Translations under genes and position numbers: made by a program
Shown here: piece by piece, positions 33,927-42,637 of the stretch
How the letters are laid out: the number at the start of each line of letters is the position of its first letter
Numbering within the stretch: position 1 is the first letter of the stretch
The notes under the pieces: model-generated
The model's input: only the letters and a program-made list of their open reading frames with translations
What the model was told of the DNA's origin: nothing
Database searches by the model: none
Origin: an uncultured Prevotella sp.
GTDB lineage: Bacteria > Bacteroidota > Bacteroidia > Bacteroidales > Bacteroidaceae
Length of the DNA stretch: 54,882 nt
NCBI GenBank assembly: GCA_944319945.1
Contig: CALUFN010000011.1
Location: forward strand, 1-54,882
Reading direction: 5' to 3'

Positions 33927-36254
33927 TTACAAGCGTCCCTTCTGCCCTGCCCCGGCACCCGTGCCCTTGTATTTGCTGCGGGTTACGTTAAACTTATAGC
34001 GCACGGTAAGGTTTACGTTGCGCATGGCAGGGGCGTGATATCCTGTCTCACGCATCGTTCCGTAAAACATCGTAAGGTCCGTCTTACCCGTCTTGAACAG
34101 GTCGACGACATAGAAAGAGAGCGACAGTTTGTCCTTCAAGAATGACTTATACAGCGACAAGTCCGTGCGGAACGTAGGCTTGCTCAGGTAGTTGTTCGCG
34201 TCGGCACCGGTAGTCGTGTAGCTCATGTTGAGCGAAATCTCAAACAGCTTGGCGTCTACCGTGTTGTCAAAGCGTAACATAGCCACGGGGTTGTCGAGCG
34301 GATTGTGCCCGTGTACGTCCATCTTAAACCACTGCTTCTTCACACCCAACATCAGCGAAGGATGCCAGATGCCGAATGTCGGGCGCAGGTTGAGCGAGGC
34401 GTACACATTGTCGTAGGCCTCGCCGTTAACCTGACGGAAGAGAGCAACGGCCGGGTCGTCGTTGTAAGTTTCGCTGTGTTGCAGTATCGGGTCTATGATA
34501 CGGGAATAGCCTGCGCTGAACATCAGCCACTTATACGAGGCCGCGAAGTTCACGTTATGGCTCTTCGTTGGCAGCAGCAAGGGGTTTCCGCCCTCGTAGG
34601 TATATCGGTTGTCGTAATTTATGTTGCTGCGCAGCTGGTTATAGCTGGGGCGGCGTATGTCGGCGGAATAGCCAAGCTGCAGGCCGAGTTTGCCGAACAT
34701 GGCAGAGAGGGCTACCGACGGGAACCAGTCGCCATACGCACGGCTCTGCTCCGCCATGCGCACGCCGTCCTCGTAATAGTCGAAGTCTACGTTCTCGTAG
34801 CGCAACCCGAGCTGCGCGCTGACGGGGCCGAACTGACGTGCGTACTCCACGAACGCCGTGACGAGGCCTTCCTCCGTGCGGCTGCGGTCGTCGTCGATGA
34901 TGCCCTTCGACAGCACGGTGTACACCGACTTTCGCGTCGAGTAAGAGTATTCACCGCCGAAAGAGAGGCTGCCGCCCGCGAGCGGAGCCGTGATAACGAG
35001 CTTCGAGGCTATGAGGTTGCTGCGCCGGGCGGTGTTCGTCGTCACGTCGTTGTGCTCCGTCGGTCGGCCCGTCTCGGTGTAATCTTCCACGGTGTTCATC
35101 GTCACGTTGCTTTTCGCGTACATCCAGTCAGTGTTGAAGTCTATGCCCCACCGGCCTATTTTGCCCGTGTAATAGGCGTTGCCTTGAAGCGTAGTTGACT
35201 GCATGGAAGTGGTGTAGTCGCTGCGGAGCTGCTCTACGGTCGTGCTGTCCTGAGTCAGCGTTGAGTTCATGTATCCGTTCGGTTTGTTCCACGGTTGGCG
35301 GCTATAGCTTGCGCTTACGCCTACGGAATGGTTATCGTTGAACATATAGCTCACGGCGAGTCGGGCATACAGGTTTTCGCTCTTGTACACTTGGTCGATA
35401 TTGTTCACCTGCCGCCACGTGTCCTCAAGATGGGTTACTTGCTCCAACGTCTTCGGGTCGGGGCTGGCCCATTTGTTGGCGCGCAGCGTCGCGCCCACGT
35501 CCAGTCCGCCCGTGCGGTAGTTCATGTTGAGGTTGTCTTCGCCCACAAGGTAGCCGTAATCGTTAAGCTCGCCGAAGAGGCGGTTGTCAAGGCTGAAGCC
35601 GTCGCCCACGGCCTTCTTCGTCCTTATGCGGATTACCGAGGTAACGCTGGCGTCGTAACGCGCGCCGGGGTTCGTTATTACCTCCACATCTTTTATATTG
35701 TCCGCGCTCAGGCGGTCAAGCTCCGACTTGTCCCTCACCTTGCGTCCGTTGATGTAAAGCTCGGGCGTTCCGCGCCCGAACACCTCTATTTCGCCGTTCC
35801 TGGCCGACACGTTGGGTATGCGATCGAGCAGGCGCTCTATGGTTCCGGCGTGCTCGAGTATGGTTCCGCCCACGCCCGTCACCATGCCCTCGCCCTTCAG
35901 CCGCGTCTTTGGCAGGTCGCTCTTCACCACCACTTCGCCTAATACTTGCTCTATGGCTTCGAGGCGCACCGTGCCCACGTCGGCCTTGCCGTCGGCATAA
36001 ACCGTCTTATATCCTACCGACGAGAAGCGCAGCAGGCGGCCTGCGGCCTTCAGGTCGAGCGTAAACGTGCCGTCGTCGGCCGTCATTGCTCCGGCTACGA
36101 AAGCCGAGTCGGGCAGCGACATCGCCACCACGTTGGCGTAAGCCAGCGGTCGGCCGTCGCCGTCAACCACTCGCCCTGTCACCGTCTGCGCCGCCGCAGC
36201 CTGCACTGCAAGCAGACATCCGCACAGGCAGGAGAGTCTTATTGTCTTGTTCAT
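33927..36254 (-). CDS. TonB-dependent receptor-like outer-membrane barrel protein
   Basis: 775 residues: a signal peptide ending near AAA/QT, a carboxypeptidase-regulatory-like domain (about 24-105; VTGRVVDGDGRPLAYANV), a plug with ELYINGRKVRDKSELDRLSADNIKDVEVI (about 165-195), then a long beta-barrel region rich in alternating aromatic residues. The layout is that of the outer_membrane_beta-barrel_3 family, receptors usually without a partner SusD. The substrate is unknown. No TonB box is obvious and the last residues are basic (TRSKYKGTGAGAGQKGRL), an unusual barrel end. The upstream gap holds repeat locus D. Confidence 0.88.
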   Translation of the reverse strand: MNKTIRLSCLCGCLLAVQAAAAQTVTGRVVDGDGRPLAYANVVAMSLPDSAFVAGAMTADDGTFTLDLKAAGRLLRFSSVGYKTVYADGKADVGTVRLEAIEQVLGEVVVKSDLPKTRLKGEGMVTGVGGTILEHAGTIERLLDRIPNVSARNGEIEVFGRGTPELYINGRKVRDKSELDRLSADNIKDVEVITNPGARYDASVTSVIRIRTKKAVGDGFSLDNRLFGELNDYGYLVGEDNLNMNYRTGGLDVGATLRANKWASPDPKTLEQVTHLEDTWRQVNNIDQVYKSENLYARLAVSYMFNDNHSVGVSASYSRQPWNKPNGYMNSTLTQDSTTVEQLRSDYTTSMQSTTLQGNAYYTGKIGRWGIDFNTDWMYAKSNVTMNTVEDYTETGRPTEHNDVTTNTARRSNLIASKLVITAPLAGGSLSFGGEYSYSTRKSVYTVLSKGIIDDDRSRTEEGLVTAFVEYARQFGPVSAQLGLRYENVDFDYYEDGVRMAEQSRAYGDWFPSVALSAMFGKLGLQLGYSADIRRPSYNQLRSNINYDNRYTYEGGNPLLLPTKSHNVNFAASYKWLMFSAGYSRIIDPILQHSETYNDDPAVALFRQVNGEAYDNVYASLNLRPTFGIWHPSLMLGVKKQWFKMDVHGHNPLDNPVAMLRFDNTVDAKLFEISLNMSYTTTGADANNYLSKPTFRTDLSLYKSFLKDKLSLSFYVVDLFKTGKTDLTMFYGTMRETGYHAPAMRNVNLTVRYKFNVTRSKYKGTGAGAGQKGRL

Positions 36255-36383
36255 CTTGCTTGTTATTATATCGTTATTTCTGTTTATACAGACGTAAATT
36301 CATGCCTGAAGGTTGCAGGGCGTAGCCTTTTTTTTCGTGGCGCACAGGCTGATTTTTCTTTACGCGGCGAACTGCGCCCCTGC

Positions 36384-36464
36384 CGTTTGCCGCCTTTTGC
36401 GTCCTAAAAGGTTGCCTTTTGCCGTCAAAAAGGTTGCCTTTTGGAGGCTGAAAGGTTACCTTTT
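36384..36464. repeat. 22-base-period palindrome array, locus D
   Basis: This is the cleanest of the arrays. Cores at 36384 (one arm only), 36406, 36428 and 36450 keep an exact 22-base step. The sequences are AAAAGGTTGCCTTTT twice and GAAAGGTTACCTTTT, separated by GCCGTCA and GGAGGCT. GACGCGTTGACAGTCAG follows. The array lies in the 450-base divergent gap between the receptor gene and the leucine-rich-repeat gene; no gene is present in that gap. Confidence 0.7.
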
Positions 36465-36592
36465 GCTGACGCGTTGACAGTCAGGCACTTATGCGGCAGC
36501 TTAATTCTGTCTTACTGAAACCCTTTTTCCTGCAACGCAAAGGTACTGAAAATACACTTTGCCGGCAACACGAAAAAAAGGATTTCACCATT

Positions 36593-36605
36593 CCCCCCCC
36601 CCCCC
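36593..36605 (+). repeat. Poly-C tract, 13 bases
   Basis: Thirteen consecutive C, the longest homopolymer of C or G in the window, lie 54 bases upstream of the promoter box of the leucine-rich-repeat gene. Tracts of this kind are prone to length change by slipped-strand mispairing and could alter promoter activity. Confidence 0.75.
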
Positions 36606-36658
36606 GAAAAATTAACATAAATCAACACTTCATAATGATTGTTTTCTGTAATTATACC

Positions 36659-36666
36659 TACATTTG
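36659..36666 (+). promoter_or_regulatory. Promoter -7 box for the leucine-rich-repeat gene
   Basis: TACATTTG, 35 bases before the signal-peptide ATG at 36702. A TTG lies 17 bases upstream, a little short of the usual spacing. Confidence 0.5.
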
Positions 36667-36701
36667 CACTCATAATTCAAGTAAAGAGAACATAATAATA
36701 A

Positions 36702-37952
36702 ATGAAAAAAGCGTTTTTAACAATCATGCTTTCCTGCCTCTCGGCATGCTTCGCCCTCGCGTAGGAAACGGTAGAGATCGACAACATCAAGTATTATCTT
36801 GACAACGGCATGGCCACCGTGGCCGAACAGACCGAAACCCTTAAAGGCAGCATCATGATCCCGGAGACCGTGACCTACGGCGATGAAGAATACCGAGTGA
36901 TGAAACTTGCCGCATCGGCATTCGCCGACCAGACGGATATTACCGACGTCACCCTGCCGAACAGCATCACGGCGTTGCCTGACTACTGTTTCCAGTATTG
37001 CGAAAGCCTGAAATCCATAACCCTACCTGAGAGCTTAACGAAATTAGGCGCAGACTGCTTCAGCTACTGTAAGGTGCTTGAGGAGATAACGCTGCCCGAG
37101 GGCGTGAAGGAAGTAGGCGACTACTGCTTTTACCGATGTCTCGGCCTTAAGTCGGTAACGTTGCCCGAGAATGTAAAGATAGGGCGTAGATGCTTCATGT
37201 ACTGCATAAGAATCGAGTCGCTGAGATTGCCATCGGGTACGGTGCTCGGATGCGACAGCTTCGGTTCATGTTACGCCCTTAAAACATTGACGGTGGACGA
37301 AGGCGTGACCGAATTGGCAGATTTCATCGAATGCACCAGTCTTGAGTCGGTAACATTGCCCGGCAGCATAACATCGTTGGGATACGCATGCTTTACCGGT
37401 TGCAGCAGCCTGAAGTCGATAACCCTGCCCGACGGCGTTACCGAATTGGGCGACAACTGCTTCAGCTCCTGCCGCAGCCTTGAGTCGATAACCATACCCG
37501 TCAACGTAAGATCGCTGGGACGACTGTGTTTCAGCAACTGCGCAAGCCTTAAGAGCATGACCTGCCAATGGGAAAGCCTCGACGGCATAGAGACCGACAT
37601 CGACGCATTTAGCGGCGTTAATGAAGAGGCCAAGCTGTACGTGCCGGCCGGCACGGCGGCAGAGTATCAGTCAACGGAGCCGTGGAGCAACTTTAAGTAC
37701 ATCATTGAGAACGGAACCGTCGGCGTAACCGCCGTCGACGCAGCAAGCGGCGTGCGCGTGACTACGGGCGACAGGCTGATGACCGTAAGCGAACTGGCAG
37801 ACGGCGAAACCGCCACGCTCTATAACGCGCAGGGCATGATGATAGCCTCGGGCAAGGCTGCGGCAGGCAGCGTAAGCCTCGACACCAACGGAGCAAAGGG
37901 CGTGATGATACTGAAAGCTGGCAACAAGTCGCTTAAGGTCAACATAAAGTAA
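36702..37952 (+). pseudogene. BspA-like leucine-rich-repeat surface protein with in-frame amber codon
   Basis: The ATG at 36702 opens a perfect signal peptide (MKKAFLTIMLSCLSACFALA), but codon 21 is TAG (36762-36764), where CAG would give the usual AQ-E cleavage junction. The frame then continues unbroken for 396 codons. After a short lead come about nine BspA/LRR_5 repeats of the type CFxYCxSLKSITLPExVTxLG (about residues 70-300). The C-terminal 75 residues resemble the sorting domain of the type IX secretion system, ending KAGNKSLKVNIK. If translated through the stop, the protein would be exported and surface-attached. An internal ATG at 36810 could give a form without a signal peptide, which would not be secreted. 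It could be a pseudogene, a suppressed stop or a strain difference. Confidence 0.7.
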
Positions 37953-37974
37953 AGCGACACAAGCGGACGACTTG

Positions 37975-38070
37975 AAGAAGTTAAAGAAGTTAAAGCCAAT
38001 AGTCTTGTGACTTTCATACAAGACATTCGACTCTAACTTCTTTAAATTCTCTAAATTCTTTAACTTCTTT
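37975..38070 (+). terminator. Hairpin of 9-base repeats after the leucine-rich-repeat gene
   Basis: GAAGTTAAAGAAGTTAAAG (37976-37994) pairs with CTTTAACTTCTTTA-type repeats at 38033-38070, and an inner AGTCTTGT/ACAAGACA stem lies between them. The right arm steps by nine bases (CTTTAAATT, CTCTAAATT, CTTTAACTT). Confidence 0.55.
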
Positions 38071-38093
38071 ATGAATAAAGCTGCCTTTTTTAT

Positions 38094-38124
38094 TTTGCAA
38101 TAACACAAAATAGCAGTATTTTTG
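38094..38124 (+). promoter_or_regulatory. Promoter of the orphan secreted gene
   Basis: TTTG (38094-38097), a 19-base spacer and TATTTTTG (38117-38124): perfect geometry. The start would lie near 38131, favouring translation from 38200. Confidence 0.62.
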
Positions 38125-38199
38125 CTATTGACTCATGCTATCCCGTCAGTGGACTTGAAAGTTATTATTATATTTACAAATTTATTATATTTACAAACT

Positions 38200-39051
38200 A
38201 TGAAAAGATTATCTTTTGTTATTTTACTTGCCTTCGTAATTCACAGTATATCTTTGGCAAGTGATTTTTCAAAACATCGTGGTGTTTGGGCATCAAATGA
38301 TGCTGAAGCGGTTGTAACTGATAGTGTTTGCATGTTCTTTGAGAATACCCCAACAGGTTTGAGAGCATTTCTCAATGTTCCGTCACAAGACATTTATAGC
38401 CGTACCACTTACAAGGATTCGACATTTGTTGTTGAAACAACGACACCTCTTACACTAATTGATGAAGTTAAGACGGTTAATGGGAAAACCGTTAATACTC
38501 TTCGTATTGGAGATAAGGTTATGTATAAGGTGGAAGAGATAAAGACTTGCAAACCTTACGAAAAATCCCGTGCAAATAGTAAGTCAGATATCGGTAAGTG
38601 TTTACAAGAATGGAGGCTTGGTGCTAAATTTGGAAAAGACGGCGATGTTTTTATGTGTGAGGTGAATACCAACCGCCACATGTTTGTCTACTTGGTCAAC
38701 TCTCGTATGATATATATTCGGGCTGCAGCAACCGCGAATAATAATAACGGAACATTGTTTTTTCAGAACATTCGTATGATGAGCAACAAAAACACAGGAG
38801 AAATGACATCTTATATAGAACCTGATAATTATAATATTGCCGCTAATAATTTGAAGATTGACAATAGCAAATTTAATCCTAATGCTTGCGTATTTAATCC
38901 TAATGGAGGAATTTATTGGTCACTTATTTCGTTTACGGCAGACCAAATTCAGATAAACGGTTGTGGTGAAACTTATTATATAAATCGTGTTAGTCAATTT
39001 GAAGAGTACTTTAAGTATATTCCCTACGGAGCAGCAAACTTGCAACAATAA
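38200..39051 (+). CDS. Secreted protein of unknown function
   Basis: The start at 38200 is preferred over an ATG at 38122 because it opens a signal peptide ending near SLAS (about residue 20) and lies after the predicted transcription start. The mature protein is about 263 residues. I recognise no family. It has a beta-rich character with paired short motifs (VEEIKTCKPYEKSR; GTLFFQNIRMMS; PNACVFNPNGGIYWSL) and two cysteines near the end. The gene is clearly AT-richer in codon use than its neighbours, suggesting transfer. It stands alone with its own promoter and terminators. Confidence 0.72.
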   Translation: MKRLSFVILLAFVIHSISLASDFSKHRGVWASNDAEAVVTDSVCMFFENTPTGLRAFLNVPSQDIYSRTTYKDSTFVVETTTPLTLIDEVKTVNGKTVNTLRIGDKVMYKVEEIKTCKPYEKSRANSKSDIGKCLQEWRLGAKFGKDGDVFMCEVNTNRHMFVYLVNSRMIYIRAAATANNNNGTLFFQNIRMMSNKNTGEMTSYIEPDNYNIAANNLKIDNSKFNPNACVFNPNGGIYWSLISFTADQIQINGCGETYYINRVSQFEEYFKYIPYGAANLQQ

Positions 39052-39067
39052 TTTTTCTCTCTTGATA

Positions 39068-39112
39068 ATGGGCTTTACTGTACCTCTGGGGCTTGGTAAT
39101 GCCCATATTTTT
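39068..39112 (+). terminator. Weak hairpin after the orphan gene
   Basis: ATGGGC (39068-39073) pairs with GCCCAT (39101-39106), followed by ATTTTT. The stem continues inward imperfectly. A second palindrome CGAACAAA-cga-TTTGTTCG lies at 39117-39136. Confidence 0.4.
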
Positions 39113-39162
39113 AAAGCGAACAAACGATTTGTTCGATGAAAAAGATTCGGAAGCTAAGAAGC

Positions 39163-39209
39163 AATCAGGAGTTAACGAATGTTAGGCACGCTAACTCCTG
39201 ATTTTTTAT
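39163..39209 (+). terminator. Rho-independent terminator
   Basis: AATCAGGAGTTA (39163-39174) and TAACTCCTGATT (39192-39203) form a perfect stem followed by TTTTTT. The T-run overlaps the stop codon of the convergent thiE-like gene. Confidence 0.75.
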
Positions 39210-39811
39210 TTAGCCAGACCAAACCGTATGCTCATATTGCGCAATGCTTCTGTTTGCTCTCCTTCGGGCAACACGGCAAGACGATTCACGCAGCCGAGCA
39301 TGGCCGCTCCGCCGAAACCAAGCTGCCGCAAATAGCTGATCTTGTCAGGGGTAACGCCGCCTAGGGCTACCACCTTACGGTCTATAATGCCTTCGCTTGA
39401 CGCTTGTTTCAGCGTCTCGTCGGTAAAGGCAGAGGCGTAACCTTGCTTTGAAACGCTGTCGAATATAGGACTGAGGAATACGTAACGGCATGCGGTTTTA
39501 TAAAGTTTCATCTCTTCAAGCGAATGACACGAACGGCTGACGTGCCCCGTGTAACCGTCGGGCACAACGCTCCGGCGCGCATTAAGGTGTATTCCGCACA
39601 AGCCGTAAGGCCCTGCAAGCTCGAAAAAGTCGTGTATTACGATGCGCCTGCGGCAGTCGCTTGTCAAATCGTCAAGCAACTTTGCGCACTTTTCCGCCGT
39701 CGCCCCCGGCTTGCGCAGATGCACAATGTCTACACCAGACGCAAGCAAACGACTGATAAAAACGGACTCTCCTGGGAAAAAATCAGGCCGGGTTATTGTA
39801 ATCCAAAGCAT
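39206..39811 (-). CDS. Thiamin-phosphate synthase-like protein (ThiE/TenI fold), last gene of the thiamin operon
   Basis: 201 residues, a ThiE/TenI TIM barrel: DIVHLRKPG (about 28-36), IVIHDFFELA (about 57), a CHSLEE phosphate-region lead (about 95) and ALGGVTPDKI (about 148). The conserved GPIF region becomes FLSPIFDSVSKQGY, close to TenI and ThiE. It may be TenI-like, assisting the thiazole branch, since ThiE itself is already fused in ThiDE. It sits 108 bases after thi4 on the same strand, separated by a repeat hairpin. Cytoplasmic. The exact reaction is uncertain. Confidence 0.78.
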   Translation of the reverse strand: MLWITITRPDFFPGESVFISRLLASGVDIVHLRKPGATAEKCAKLLDDLTSDCRRRIVIHDFFELAGPYGLCGIHLNARRSVVPDGYTGHVSRSCHSLEEMKLYKTACRYVFLSPIFDSVSKQGYASAFTDETLKQASSEGIIDRKVVALGGVTPDKISYLRQLGFGGAAMLGCVNRLAVLPEGEQTEALRNMSIRFGLAK

Positions 39812-39824
39812 TGTGTAAGGTACA

Positions 39825-39920
39825 AATTAAGAATTAAAAGTTAAGAATTAAGAAAATATGCTTCGTATGTTTTATTCAACGAAAGTGGTTTTCTTAATTC
39901 TTAACTCTTTATTCTTAATT
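39825..39920. repeat. Long hairpin of 7-base repeats between thi4 and the thiE-like gene
   Basis: A 32-base left arm (39825-39856) and right arm (39889-39920) pair with about two mismatches. Each arm is built from GTTAAGA/ATTAAGA heptamers, and the right arm ends at the thi4 stop codon. It could fold in the operon mRNA as a processing or attenuation site. Confidence 0.65.
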
Positions 39921-40692
39921 ATTTTTTAAGTCTCTCAATAATAAGTTGAGCCACCTTCTTGCCCGACATGAGCATTCCGCCGAAGATGGGTCCCATACGC
40001 GGAGTGCCGCTCACGGCCGATGCGGCCATACCGCAGACGTAGAGTCCGGGGTAAATCTCCTTTGTGCCGTTTACGACTTCCTGCTCGCCTGCCACCACGT
40101 CGAGCGAGCGTTCACCGATAACGTCGCCCGTATCGGTAGCGAGGCGTATGCCGTTCTTGCGCGCTACGGTCTTGCACATCTCGCTGTCGTGCCCCGTTCC
40201 GTCAATCACGCACTTAGCCATTATGTTCAGCGGATCTACGTGAAGCCCCTCGCGAAGCACCGGAGTCCAGTTTACGACAACGCCGCTTACCTCGTTATTC
40301 TTAAACACTACGTCTTCTACGGAATAACAGTTGAATATCGTTGCGCCTTCGTGCACGGCCTTATAGAGCAGTGCCGACGTGCTCTCAACGGAATCCATAA
40401 CGTAAAGTCCGTCGCCGTAAGGCTTATAATTGATGTCGAAATCCTTTACGATGTCGAGCGCTTCTTCTTGTACTACTATCTGGTTGAACATCATCGCGCC
40501 GCCCCACATACCGCCGCCGGGCGAGAGCTTGCGGTCGAACTGTGCTACCTTCAGACCGGCCTTTGCCAAATAATAGGCAGCTACGATGCCAGACGGACCG
40601 CCGCCAACGATGGCGACGTCGATGTCGAGATTTCTTTCCAACTTGTCAAAATAGGTACTGATGATACCCTGTGAAACTTTCTTTTCAATCAT
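39919..40692 (-). CDS. thi4: Sulfide-dependent ADP-thiazole synthase (non-suicidal Thi4)
   Basis: 257 residues, the archaeal/bacterial Thi4 length. The dinucleotide fold begins VAIVGGGPSG (about 26-35), then SPGGGMWGGAMMFNQ (about 57). The sulfur-donor cysteine of yeast THI4 is replaced: the equivalent segment reads GLHVDPLN (about 150-157) with histidine. This is the sulfide-using, multi-turnover type. The family makes ADP-thiazole from NAD, glycine and sulfide, replacing ThiG/ThiS/ThiF/ThiH. None of those genes is in this operon. The position between thiC and the thiE-like gene fits the pathway. Confidence 0.93.
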   Translation of the reverse strand: MIEKKVSQGIISTYFDKLERNLDIDVAIVGGGPSGIVAAYYLAKAGLKVAQFDRKLSPGGGMWGGAMMFNQIVVQEEALDIVKDFDINYKPYGDGLYVMDSVESTSALLYKAVHEGATIFNCYSVEDVVFKNNEVSGVVVNWTPVLREGLHVDPLNIMAKCVIDGTGHDSEMCKTVARKNGIRLATDTGDVIGERSLDVVAGEQEVVNGTKEIYPGLYVCGMAASAVSGTPRMGPIFGGMLMSGKKVAQLIIERLKK

Positions 40693-40742
40693 TTTTGTTT
40701 TTATTTTTAATCGGTTCTTTTTTTTAATTTGTTGAAGTTAAA

Positions 40743-40859
40743 GAATTTAAAGACGTTATCGCTCACTTTGCGAGCTTAGAAGTTAAAGCCACATGCCTTG
40801 AAGCTGAAGAGGTTAAGGTAATGGCTTTAAATTCTTTAAATTCTCTAACGTCTTTAAAT

Positions 40860-40861
<2 letters not shown>
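40743..40861. repeat. Hairpin of short repeats between thiC and thi4
   Basis: GAATTTAAAGACGTTA (40743-40758) is the exact complement of 40846-40861; the right arm overlaps the thiC stop codon. Inner sequences repeat AAGTTAAAG and GAAGAGGTTAAG. It lies within the thi operon transcript. Confidence 0.6.
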
Positions 40862-42563
<1,702 letters not shown>

Positions 42564-42577
42564 CTATTTATTAAATT

Positions 42578-42637
42578 AAGAGTTAAGAATTAAGAAAATA
42601 TGCAACGGTGTTTTTCTTAATTCTTAATTTCTTAACT
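42578..42637. repeat. Hairpin of 7-base repeats overlapping the thiDE 3' end
   Basis: AAGAGTTAAGAATTAAGAAAA (arm 42578-42598, 21 bases) pairs with 42611-42637. Because thiDE ends at 42583, its last 16 or so codons (about [14 protein letters not shown]) are made of this repeat, which therefore changes the protein's tail. Confidence 0.65.

Noticed and set aside
36491-36802. Plus-strand frame of 103 residues across the poly-C tract
   Set aside because: It translates the homopolymer into prolines, covers the LRR promoter and lacks any family feature.
39068-39136. Integron attC or transposon end
   Set aside because: The imperfect palindromes are terminator-sized; no integrase, transposase or target duplication is seen.
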